From Streptomyces cellulosae (GTDB taxonomy: Bacteria; Actinomycetota; Actinomycetes; Streptomycetales; Streptomycetaceae), in NCBI GenBank assembly GCA_014655195.1, contig BNBH01000003.1, forward strand, positions 248,001 through 312,000: a stretch of 64,000 nucleotides of DNA, written 5' to 3'. The notes below the pieces were generated by a model. It worked only from the letters and a program-made list of their open reading frames with translations. It made no database searches and was not told the origin of the DNA. Position 1 is the stretch's first letter, and each line of letters begins with the position of its first letter. Below are positions 1-7,249 of this stretch, one piece after another. Made by a program: the position numbers and the translations under genes.

Positions 1-861
1 CGGGAGATGGCGGAGGTCCGGGGCCGGCTGGCCAGCCAGTGCGGCGAGGTCGCCCAGGCCGGCCACTGGACGGATGAGGCAGGGCAGGCCGAGGAGTAAA
101 GCCTCGGCGGCGCAACGGCTCCAGCCCTCCCGCATCCGTGGGAGGAAGACACCGACATCACAGGCGCGCAGCAGACGCAGGTACCGCTCGCGTTCGACGT
201 CGTAGTGCGCGCTGTCGAGGCCGATGGTGTTGCTGCCGCTGGTGATCACCCGCAGTCCGGGAACGCCGGCCAGTGCTGCGGAGACCTCCTCGGTCCCCTT
301 CCAGTGCACGGCCTTGCCCGCGTAGACGCCGATCACGTCGGGTTGTAGGCCGAACTCGGCGCGGCACTCGGCCCGGTCGTAACCGCGTGCCTGCTCTACT
401 TCGGCCATGTCGAAGGCGTTGTAGATCACCCGTACGTTGCGGACGCCTCGGGCGCGAAGCTGGTCGGCCCAGTACGGGGCGACGCACACGACGGTGGCGC
501 ACTGCGGCAGAACGCGGAACAGCCGCTCCCAGAGCATGGCCTCGATGGGGGCGGAGTCATGTTGGAGTGGCTCGTAGTGGTGCAGGAGGAACACCGTGCG
601 GGCGCGCATCTCGGGCGTGAACAGCAGCAGGCTGAGGTCGTCCCACACGAAGGTGCCGGTGGTGCCGTGCAGCGCCCGTATGGAAGGTGCCAGGCGGGCG
701 AGGTGGCGGAGCTTGCGCCAGCGGCGGACCCGGTAGGTCCGCTTGTGGTCCGGGACCGTGCGCCATTCCACGTCGTCGGCCGTCACCTCGTGGAGCATCC
801 GTAGGTAGACCCGGCCGCCGGTCCGGCCGACCGGCTCCATCGAGTAGACGACCCGTTTCAC
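1..861 (-). CDS. GT4-type glycosyltransferase, 3' end cut by window edge
   Basis: A reading frame of 287 codons with no stop, running off the left edge, so the C-terminus is missing. The GTG start at 861 has an AGGAGG ribosome site upstream and overlaps the stop of the preceding gene (GTGA). The protein has the two-lobed look of a GT-B transferase: an N-terminal acceptor half, then a nucleotide-sugar half with VYAGKAVHWKG and, near residues 243-263, the EGWSRCAAEALLLGLP motif typical of GT4 enzymes (usually EGxGxxxxEAxAxGxP). It would move a sugar from an NDP-sugar to an unknown acceptor in the cytoplasm. It is the last visible gene of the operon and the second glycosyltransferase in it. Family fairly sure; substrate unknown. 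Confidence 0.8.
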   Translation of the reverse strand, partial: MKRVVYSMEPVGRTGGRVYLRMLHEVTADDVEWRTVPDHKRTYRVRRWRKLRHLARLAPSIRALHGTTGTFVWDDLSLLLFTPEMRARTVFLLHHYEPLQHDSAPIEAMLWERLFRVLPQCATVVCVAPYWADQLRARGVRNVRVIYNAFDMAEVEQARGYDRAECRAEFGLQPDVIGVYAGKAVHWKGTEEVSAALAGVPGLRVITSGSNTIGLDSAHYDVERERYLRLLRACDVGVFLPRMREGWSRCAAEALLLGLPCLIRPVAGLGDLAALAGQPAPDLRHLP

Positions 862-1472
862 GGACGTACCTCCTGTATGTGGTGGACGTACTCGGCGTGC
901 AGGCGCGCGTGCATGGTCTCCAGATGGGGGCCGAGGTCGCGGGCGGCGTCGGCGAGGAAGAGGTGGAAATCGCCCAAGGTCTGGAGGAACCGTCGGCGTC
1001 GGTCGAGGTTCGGGGACGCGGCGAGGTCGCGCAGGTTGTGCAGGCGGTCGGCGAGCCGGACGAGGAGCTCCTCGGGCGGGAGCGCGGCCTGCTTCGCGCG
1101 CCAGCGGGTCTCGTCGCCGATGGACTTCGTGCGCTGTTCGAGGCGGTGGTCGGCCGTCATGGCACGCAGGCGAGCGGTGAACGGGCCGCCGAGGTGATGG
1201 ACGAGCAGTGCCTCCGACTCAGGGGACACCTCCAAGGCGTCATGGAGGAGAGCGAGGAGGAGGGTCTCGGGGCGCCGGACGCTGATCTCCGTTCGCAAGA
1301 GCCTGACGACGGCCAGCGGGTGCTCCAGGTAAGGCGTGCCCTGGTCGCGGGTGTGGCCGTCGTAGACCGTGAGAGCGAGGTCGGCGGCCACGCGGGCGCG
1401 GGACTGCTCGTTCAGGCTCCACGCCGCAGCACCGAGCACGGTCAGGACGTGGTCGAGATCGATGGGATCCAT
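858..1472 (-). CDS. Small HD-domain protein, SpoT/Mesh1-hydrolase-like
   Basis: A protein of 204 residues. The metal-binding HD signature is present: H51 in YLEHP, H77-D78 in LLALLHDALE, and a later D142 in RLADRLHNLRDL. This pattern and spacing resemble the ppGpp hydrolase half of RelA/SpoT and the stand-alone Mesh1-type alarmone hydrolases; no synthetase or TGS domain follows. The ATG at 1472 is preferred because GAGGTGAG lies 8 nt upstream; a GTG at 1481, which overlaps the stop of the carbamoyltransferase gene, is the alternative. It is embedded between biosynthetic genes, so it may hydrolyse a phosphorylated pathway intermediate rather than an alarmone; that is inference. Confidence 0.75.
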   Translation of the reverse strand: MDPIDLDHVLTVLGAAAWSLNEQSRARVAADLALTVYDGHTRDQGTPYLEHPLAVVRLLRTEISVRRPETLLLALLHDALEVSPESEALLVHHLGGPFTARLRAMTADHRLEQRTKSIGDETRWRAKQAALPPEELLVRLADRLHNLRDLAASPNLDRRRRFLQTLGDFHLFLADAARDLGPHLETMHARLHAEYVHHIQEVRP

Positions 1473-1477
1473 CCGCC

Positions 1478-3193
1478 TCACCTCGTACGAAGGGACGCGG
1501 CACGGGGATCGGGGACGTGGTCGGCGAGCAGCAGGGTGTCCCCGACGGCGAGGGCGTCGAGGCGCAGCTCCACCGTCGCCGCCACGGCTTGCTCAGCGGT
1601 CCGCAGGATCGGGGCGCCTTTGCGGTTGAAGGATGTGTTCAGCAGCAGCGGCAGTCCGGTGAGGTCGCGGAACTGCTCAAGGAGATCGCGCAGGCCCTGG
1701 TGGTCGGCGGCGACGGACTGGACGCGGGCGGTGCCGTCGTGGTGGGTGACCGCCGCGACTCGGTCGGCTCGGCACCGTCGGACGGTGGCGACACGGTTCA
1801 TGAACGGGTCGCCCGCCGACATGAACCATTCCGTGGCGTGCTCGGCGAGGACGGCCGGCGCGAACGGGCGGTACGCGGCTCGCTTCTTGATCGCGTTGAG
1901 TCGGTCCCGCGTGGCGGCGTGACCGGGGTGGGCGAGGATCGAGCGATGGCCGAGGGCACGCGGCCCGAATTCGAGCTGCCCCTGCACCCAGCCGACGATG
2001 CGGTGCTCGGCGAGCACTGCCGCCACTGCGGCCGGCAGTCCGAGCCCGAGGTGGGGCAAGGCGTGATAGCCGGGCGGCACCGTTGTCGTTGGCAGCGCGC
2101 CCGGGTTCGGGCCCCAGGCCGCGTCGGTCGGCACCGGCAGGCGCTCCTGCCCGAGCTGGTAGTGCCAGCCGTAGAGCGCGGCGCCAACGGCTGTGCCGGC
2201 GTCGTGCGGGGCCGGTGCGACGAAGAGGGTGTCGAAGCCGCTGTCGGCGGCCAGCTGGCCGTTGAGGTGGGAGTTCAGGGCGCATCCGCCGGAGAACACC
2301 AACGTTGAGGCCCGACTGAGTCGTTGCAGGTGGCGGGCGATGTGGACGACCGATTCAGCGAAGATCTCCTGGACGGCGGCGGCCAGGTTGGCACGCTTGT
2401 GTTCCGGCTGTTCCGCGACGTTGTCGGCGGTCCAGGCCCGGCCATCGAGCAGCAGCGGTGTGCTGCTGTCCGCCGAACCCCACGGATGATCGATGCGGAC
2501 CTCGCCCTCGTCTCCGAGCCGGACCAGTTCGCGGACGTGTGCGCCGTAGCGCTGGGGATCGCCGAAAGCGGCGAGCGCCATCATGCTGCCCTCGGGCTCG
2601 TCGCCGGGTGGGATCACCCTCCGGGCGAGGTTCCGGTAGAAGTGCCCGAGGGAGGAGTGGACGCGCCGAGGCCCGACCGGGCCCGGCACGACGGCCGGCA
2701 TGCCCTGGTGGAGGCGGTCGATGCGATCAGGCCACAGGTCGTACCCCGTGATGCGCTCCCGGCCAGGGCCGAAGTCGGATCCCAGGGAGGAGCCGCCGGC
2801 GTCGATGACGAGGCCCGCGGCGTGCTCGTGCCCGGAGAGCAGGTAGCCGGAGAGCACGTGGGCCGTGTGGTGGGAGAGGAGGCGGAGGTGTTCGCCGAGC
2901 GGCGCGGGCAGGAGGGCGGCGAGTTCCTCCCGCTCCTCGGCCAGCCACCAGCCGGCCGCAGGGTTGGGACGCATGGAGGCGGCCCAGACGGCGTCCACGT
3001 CCTTCGGTTCGAGGCCGGCGGCCTCCAGGCACCACTGGAGCGCGCGGGTCGGGGCGGTGAGCGTGCCCTTGCGGGTGGGGTGGTTGTGCTTGACGCCGCT
3101 CCAGCGCTCCTCTTCGGCTGCGTAAAGGCGGCCGTCTACGACTAACGCGGCGGCCGTGTCGTGGTGGAAGTTCAGTCCGAGGACTGCGGGCAT
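1478..3193 (-). CDS. NodU/CmcH-family O-carbamoyltransferase
   Basis: 571 residues, the usual size of this family. Enzymes of this type use carbamoyl phosphate and ATP, through a carbamoyl-adenylate, to carbamoylate a hydroxyl group of a sugar or natural product. Seen here: the N-terminal GLNFHHDTAAAL stretch, EEER at 27-30, the HHTAH metal-binding motif at 108-112, then EFGPRALGHRSIL and NTSFNRKGAPI in the C-terminal YrdC-like part. The ATG at 3193 has GGGAGG about 9 nt upstream; the frame is open further upstream but without a ribosome site. It sits 17 bp after the radical SAM gene and shares an overlap zone with the HD gene, so it is a member of the operon. The substrate is probably the sugar-bearing product of the neighbours. 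Confidence 0.92.
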   Translation of the reverse strand: MPAVLGLNFHHDTAAALVVDGRLYAAEEERWSGVKHNHPTRKGTLTAPTRALQWCLEAAGLEPKDVDAVWAASMRPNPAAGWWLAEEREELAALLPAPLGEHLRLLSHHTAHVLSGYLLSGHEHAAGLVIDAGGSSLGSDFGPGRERITGYDLWPDRIDRLHQGMPAVVPGPVGPRRVHSSLGHFYRNLARRVIPPGDEPEGSMMALAAFGDPQRYGAHVRELVRLGDEGEVRIDHPWGSADSSTPLLLDGRAWTADNVAEQPEHKRANLAAAVQEIFAESVVHIARHLQRLSRASTLVFSGGCALNSHLNGQLAADSGFDTLFVAPAPHDAGTAVGAALYGWHYQLGQERLPVPTDAAWGPNPGALPTTTVPPGYHALPHLGLGLPAAVAAVLAEHRIVGWVQGQLEFGPRALGHRSILAHPGHAATRDRLNAIKKRAAYRPFAPAVLAEHATEWFMSAGDPFMNRVATVRRCRADRVAAVTHHDGTARVQSVAADHQGLRDLLEQFRDLTGLPLLLNTSFNRKGAPILRTAEQAVAATVELRLDALAVGDTLLLADHVPDPRAASLRTR

Positions 3194-3210
3194 GGTGGTG
3201 TACCTCCCGG

Positions 3211-4002
3211 TCAGACGGTGAGGGCGGGGACGAGTGCGGCGCCGGAGTCGGTGTACTCGTGGCAGCACAGGCAGAACCGGAAGTGGTGCGCGCGCGGCGC
3301 GAACACCTTGGCCGCGAAGTCCTCGTCCCAGATGCTGAACTCGCTGTCGTCCTTCGCCATGGCGTTGAAGCAGCGGTAGCAGGACCCGTCCATCTCGATC
3401 ATCAGGTGCTGGTCGAGGTAGCGGTCGCAGAGGCCGCGCAGCTCGTTCGCCGGCTGGCCCACGTCGACGTGGTGCACGTGGTTGGTGACATGAATGGCGC
3501 CGTACTTCTCACACAGCGCCCCGAGCTGCGTGAGCCGGGTGGAACTGATGCCTTCCAGGACGCTGTTGACGACCACGGTCTTGCCGGCTTCGCGGAGGCG
3601 GGGCACGACGGCGTGCACCTCGTCGTAGTTCCCGTGTTCGTCGTCGCAGCCGATGAGGATCTGGTCGTATGAGCGGAGGGTCGCCTCCATGATCGGCTGG
3701 TTGCGGGCCAGGGTTATGGCGTTCGTGCCCAGGACCATGACCTTGTCCGGCAACCGCGTGCGGGCGGCGTCGCTGAGCGCCGGGAAGTCCCGGTGCACGG
3801 TGGGTTCGCCGCCGTTGATGTGCAGCTGCTGGAAGGGGATGGTCTCCAGCCGGGTCAGGATGGTGGAGAACAGCGACAGGGACATGTTCTCGCCCTGGGC
3901 GCCGTCGGCGAAGATGCAGAACTCGCAGTGCCGGTTGCACTTCGTGGTGATCTTGACTTTGGCCGTTTTGAGGGTGCGGGGCACCGGCGCACGCGGGGTC
4001 AT
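3211..4002 (-). CDS. Radical SAM enzyme with cysteine-rich C-terminus
   Basis: 263 residues. The [4Fe-4S] site CNRHCEFC (C22, C26, C29) and the SAM-contact motif HINGGEPTVH (GGEP at 64-67) are intact. The C-terminal part has CYRC and, close to the end, CLCC (C244, C246, C247), which could hold an auxiliary iron-sulfur cluster in the manner of SPASM/twitch proteins, although the protein is short for a full SPASM domain. AAGGAG precedes the ATG at 4002. It lies 17 bp downstream of the nucleotidyltransferase-like gene and 17 bp upstream of the carbamoyltransferase gene. The reaction cannot be told from sequence; oxidation, epimerisation or C-C bond chemistry on a small molecule are all possible. 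Confidence 0.88.
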   Translation of the reverse strand: MTPRAPVPRTLKTAKVKITTKCNRHCEFCIFADGAQGENMSLSLFSTILTRLETIPFQQLHINGGEPTVHRDFPALSDAARTRLPDKVMVLGTNAITLARNQPIMEATLRSYDQILIGCDDEHGNYDEVHAVVPRLREAGKTVVVNSVLEGISSTRLTQLGALCEKYGAIHVTNHVHHVDVGQPANELRGLCDRYLDQHLMIEMDGSCYRCFNAMAKDDSEFSIWDEDFAAKVFAPRAHHFRFCLCCHEYTDSGAALVPALTV

Positions 4003-4019
4003 TGGCGAGACTCCTTGGG

Positions 4020-5138
4020 TCAGAGGTGGACGTCGTCGGGCGTGAAGCTGAGGAAGTCCTGGACGGTGGTCTTCTGCTGGTGCCAGCGCGCGAGGGCTGC
4101 GCGCAGGATGTCGGCGGTGGTGGGCCCAGTGGGGATCAGCGCCGCCATCCGGGCGGCCAGCCGCTGGGCGGCAGTCGCCTCGTCTGCCGCGAGCACGGTC
4201 AGCGTTTGCGCGGCGGAGCGGAGTTCCTTCGCCTCCCGCCGGATCAGGTACTCGGTCGCCACGCCGGGCGGCGGATCGAGGTAATACAGCCAGCGGGCGA
4301 CGCGTACGCGGAGCATGCCGGCGGTCATCACCCACTCGGTACGGGCGTGCTCCTTGCCCTGGCTGTAGGGGCGGTCCCCGTCGGGAACGCGGCGCATGGC
4401 CGCCTCCATGGCGACATGGGCCGCGCGGAGCAGGTGGCGCGAACTCTGTGGGCGGGCATCTGAGCGGTTCTCCGAGTGCCGGAGGAACAGCTCGGCGTAT
4501 CTGTCCAGTCCCTCCGGCCGCCACTGGGTGAGGGCCGCCGTCTTTCCGGGGCAGCGGGTCCGGGTCGCGAGCGCGGCGGCGGCAAACCAGCAAGGGGCGA
4601 GGTAGTGCCATGCCACGCAGTGGCGCCGGTAAGCGGCGATGTCCTCGACCACGTTGTCCGTGCTGTCCGCGGACAGCTGGTACCGGCCGCCAATCCGGGC
4701 CTGGAGGATTCCCCGATAGAAGCGCTCGTCCACCGCGCACCAGGGTGCCATCTGGGCCCGGGACTTCCAGCGTTGGAAGTCCCGCGCGCTGCCGCTGATC
4801 AGTGACCAGGTCGCGAGTTCGGGCGCGGACACGAGCCGCCCGTCCGCCTCGGTCACGGTGAACGCGAAGCCGGGCGGGTGCTCCAGGAGGCGTCGATGGG
4901 AGACTTCCCGGTCGACTGCGGCGGCGTGTGCGGCGGCTAGGCGGTGGTTCCACTCTTCCCAGTCCGCAGGCGCCTGGCGCAGGATGACGCGTACGTCGAT
5001 GTCGGAGTGCGGAGCCAGCAGGTCGGCCGGCTGCCACTTATGGGTGAGCATTACGGCCCCGACGCCGTGAGCGTCCAGCTCGCCTTCGTACAGAGCGCCG
5101 AGCTCCTGGTAGAGAGGCGGCGCGTCGACCACGATCAT
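4020..5138 (-). CDS. Nucleotidyltransferase-fold-like protein of unknown function
   Basis: 372 residues. The only recognisable signature is APHSDIDVRVIL near residue 42, like the SDxD carboxylate motif of Pol-beta-type nucleotidyltransferases, although the usual preceding GS pair is replaced by PH. The remaining 300 residues look largely helical and rich in arginine and alanine, with no motif I can name. The ATG at 5138 overlaps the TGA of the MoaA-like gene (TGATG), with GGGAG 7 nt upstream, so translation is probably coupled. In this operon it could adenylylate or otherwise activate an intermediate, or act as an inactive scaffold. Function is not assigned. Confidence 0.65.
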   Translation of the reverse strand: MIVVDAPPLYQELGALYEGELDAHGVGAVMLTHKWQPADLLAPHSDIDVRVILRQAPADWEEWNHRLAAAHAAAVDREVSHRRLLEHPPGFAFTVTEADGRLVSAPELATWSLISGSARDFQRWKSRAQMAPWCAVDERFYRGILQARIGGRYQLSADSTDNVVEDIAAYRRHCVAWHYLAPCWFAAAALATRTRCPGKTAALTQWRPEGLDRYAELFLRHSENRSDARPQSSRHLLRAAHVAMEAAMRRVPDGDRPYSQGKEHARTEWVMTAGMLRVRVARWLYYLDPPPGVATEYLIRREAKELRSAAQTLTVLAADEATAAQRLAARMAALIPTGPTTADILRAALARWHQQKTTVQDFLSFTPDDVHL

Positions 5139-6247
5139 CACCGCTCCCCGGTGGAGGCGCGGGCGCAGGAGGGGCCGGCCGCTCCCGTGGGGAGGACGGG
5201 GAGCAGGGGTAGGACCGGTGTGCCTTCGGGGCGCTCCATCCGGTCCCAGCGCAGGTCGTAGTCGACGTAGTGGAAGCCCTGCCAGGCGTCGTTGGTGTTG
5301 CGGTCGAGCATGGCCTGGAAGAGGTGGGCGAAGGCGTCGCCGAGGGTGCCGTCGGCGAGGTGGGGCTTCAGGGGGATGTCGCGGTTGTGCAGGATGCAGG
5401 GCCGCGCCACTCCGGTGGGCGTGATTTTGATCCGGTTGGCGTCGGAGCAGGTGGCGCAGCTGGAGTTGGAGATGAAGCCGATCGACCCCGCCCAGCCGTC
5501 GGGACGGAGGTACTGCCCGGGGCTGCGGACGCCCAGCTGGTCCCGGGGGACTTCGCCCGCGTTCGCGAACCACTCGTGGAGACGGTCGCGGACCTCTGCC
5601 TCGGTGATGAACTCGGTGTCGAAGAGCGCCTGGGCGGGGCCGATGTTCTGGAGTTCGATCAGGCGGACGGCGATGGGCAGGTCGCGGGCGAGTTCGGCCA
5701 CGGCGAAGGCGTCGTCCACGTAGGTGCGCTGAAGAACGCAGTTGATCTTCACTCGCAGGCCGAGGGAGAGGGCGGCGTCGAGGGTGTTCCGGGTGGCGCG
5801 CGGGTCGCCGCCGCCCATGATCGCGGCGGACCGCGCCGGGTCGAGGCTGTGGAGGCTGAGGTTGAGGTAGGTCAGGCCGGCGTCGTGGAGCTGTTCGACG
5901 CTCAGTCCCCGGCGCAGGTTGCCGTGGCTGGTCATGCCGATCGCGGCGGCGGGCCCGAGGCCGTCGGCGAGGCCCGCGATGACGTCGAGGATGTCGGCTC
6001 GGAGGGTCGGTTCACCGCCGGAGCAGTGCGCCTTCCTGATCTCCCAAGCCCCGGCCTCGGTGGCGATGGCCGCGTAGTCGGAGGCGGTCAGGGGCCGGTC
6101 CTTGTGCCCGTAGTCCGGCATGCACCTGGGCTTGCAGAACACGCAGTCCAAGTTGCACAGCGAGTTCAGGGTGAAGGCCAGGTAGGGGTGGTTGCGGCCT
6201 GCGGCGGCGAAGGCGGCGGCCAGGGCGTCGTGGTCTGCGGTGGGCAT
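5138..6247 (-). CDS. MoaA-like radical SAM protein, not part of a molybdopterin operon
   Basis: 369 residues. It has the N-terminal radical SAM site CNLDCVFC (C31, C35, C38), HCSGGEPTLR, and a C-terminal second cluster site with C264, C267 and C284 in a MoaA-like NRIKITPTGVARPC context. The spacing between C267 and C284 is three residues longer than in MoaA proteins I know, and the C-terminus ends in TGER instead of the Gly-Gly tail that MoaA needs, so GTP 3',8-cyclase activity is doubtful. AGGAGG precedes the ATG at 6247. No moaC, moaD or moeA gene is nearby. It likely works on a nucleoside, sugar or peptide intermediate of this operon. Confidence 0.87.
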   Translation of the reverse strand: MPTADHDALAAAFAAAGRNHPYLAFTLNSLCNLDCVFCKPRCMPDYGHKDRPLTASDYAAIATEAGAWEIRKAHCSGGEPTLRADILDVIAGLADGLGPAAAIGMTSHGNLRRGLSVEQLHDAGLTYLNLSLHSLDPARSAAIMGGGDPRATRNTLDAALSLGLRVKINCVLQRTYVDDAFAVAELARDLPIAVRLIELQNIGPAQALFDTEFITEAEVRDRLHEWFANAGEVPRDQLGVRSPGQYLRPDGWAGSIGFISNSSCATCSDANRIKITPTGVARPCILHNRDIPLKPHLADGTLGDAFAHLFQAMLDRNTNDAWQGFHYVDYDLRWDRMERPEGTPVLPLLPVLPTGAAGPSCARASTGER

Positions 6248-6250
6248 TGG

Positions 6251-7249
6251 TCAGCCTCCTACGAGCGGAGAGCGGGTGGCGGGCGCCTCGGCCAGGCCGT
6301 TGAGGGGCTGGCCCGAGAGGTAGCGGTGCAGGTTGTCGGCGAAGAACGCCACCGCCTCGTCCATGTACGCGCGGCAGAACACCGAGCTTTTCGGGGTGAG
6401 TACGACCCGAGGGTGGAGCCGCAGCGGATGGCGGGCGGGCAGCGGTTTCGGATCGAAAACGTCCAGGGCCGCGCCGCGCAGGTGGCCGGTGTCGAGGGAG
6501 GCCAGGAGGGCCGACTGGTCGACGGTTGCCGCGCGGCCGAGGTTGAGGAACAGAGAGCGTGGCTTGCACGCCGAGAAGAGGTCGTGGTCGAAGTAGCGGT
6601 GCGTGTCAGGGGTCGCGGGCAGCAGATTGACCACGACGTCGGCGACGGACACCGCCTGGTGCACCGCCGTCGTGTGCACCCACGTGATCCCGCTTTCAGA
6701 AGCCGCAGGTGGTGTCCGGCGTACTCCGATGACGTTCATGCCGAAGGCCCGAGCGGCCTGGGCGAGGTGGCGTCCGACGCTGCCGCAGCCGACGATGGTC
6801 ATCGTCGCCCCCGCCAGGTCAAAGAATTCCTCGGCCAGGTCGTCCTTCCACCAGGCACGGTTCCGCTGGACGCGCTGGCTGATGAACAGCCCGCGGGAGA
6901 AGCCCAGGACCAGGCCCATGGCGTGCTCGGCCATGGGCCTGCCGTGGAAGCCGTACGAGCGGGTCAGGGCCACCCCGACGGAGTGAGCCTCGGCGACGGG
7001 CAGATGGTCAGTGCCGGCGGCCGGGGAAGCGATCCACCGCAGATGTGGCGCGGCGAACAGCCACGAGGGCGCGAATCGCCACCCGAAGTAGACGTGTGCG
7101 TCGGCCAGCTGGTGCGGCACTTCCTCCTCGGTCGCCCTGCGGAACTCGAGGCCGGGGAAGGCGGCGGACAGCGCACGCTCGTGCTCGGAGGACAGCCGCC
7201 AGAAGGAGTGCGGGGACTCCAGGCTGATCAGCACCACCGGCTGGTTCAT
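6251..7249 (-). CDS. D-isomer-specific 2-hydroxyacid dehydrogenase-like protein with altered active site
   Basis: 332 residues, normal family length. The NAD-binding motif VGCGSVGRHLA (153-163) is intact and the substrate-binding Arg is kept in NLGRAATVD (R239). The other two catalytic positions differ: the Glu of the DVFxxEP motif is Lys268 (DVFDPKPLP) and the His of the TPH motif is Lys287 (VVLTPKSS). The DNA reads AAA at codon 287. Such a protein may use lysine as the acid, as in ketopantoate-reductase-type enzymes, or may bind without catalysis. The ATG at 7249 overlaps the TGA of the glycosyltransferase gene (ATGA); the next gene starts 3 bp after its stop. Confidence 0.85.
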   Translation of the reverse strand: MNQPVVLISLESPHSFWRLSSEHERALSAAFPGLEFRRATEEEVPHQLADAHVYFGWRFAPSWLFAAPHLRWIASPAAGTDHLPVAEAHSVGVALTRSYGFHGRPMAEHAMGLVLGFSRGLFISQRVQRNRAWWKDDLAEEFFDLAGATMTIVGCGSVGRHLAQAARAFGMNVIGVRRTPPAASESGITWVHTTAVHQAVSVADVVVNLLPATPDTHRYFDHDLFSACKPRSLFLNLGRAATVDQSALLASLDTGHLRGAALDVFDPKPLPARHPLRLHPRVVLTPKSSVFCRAYMDEAVAFFADNLHRYLSGQPLNGLAEAPATRSPLVGG

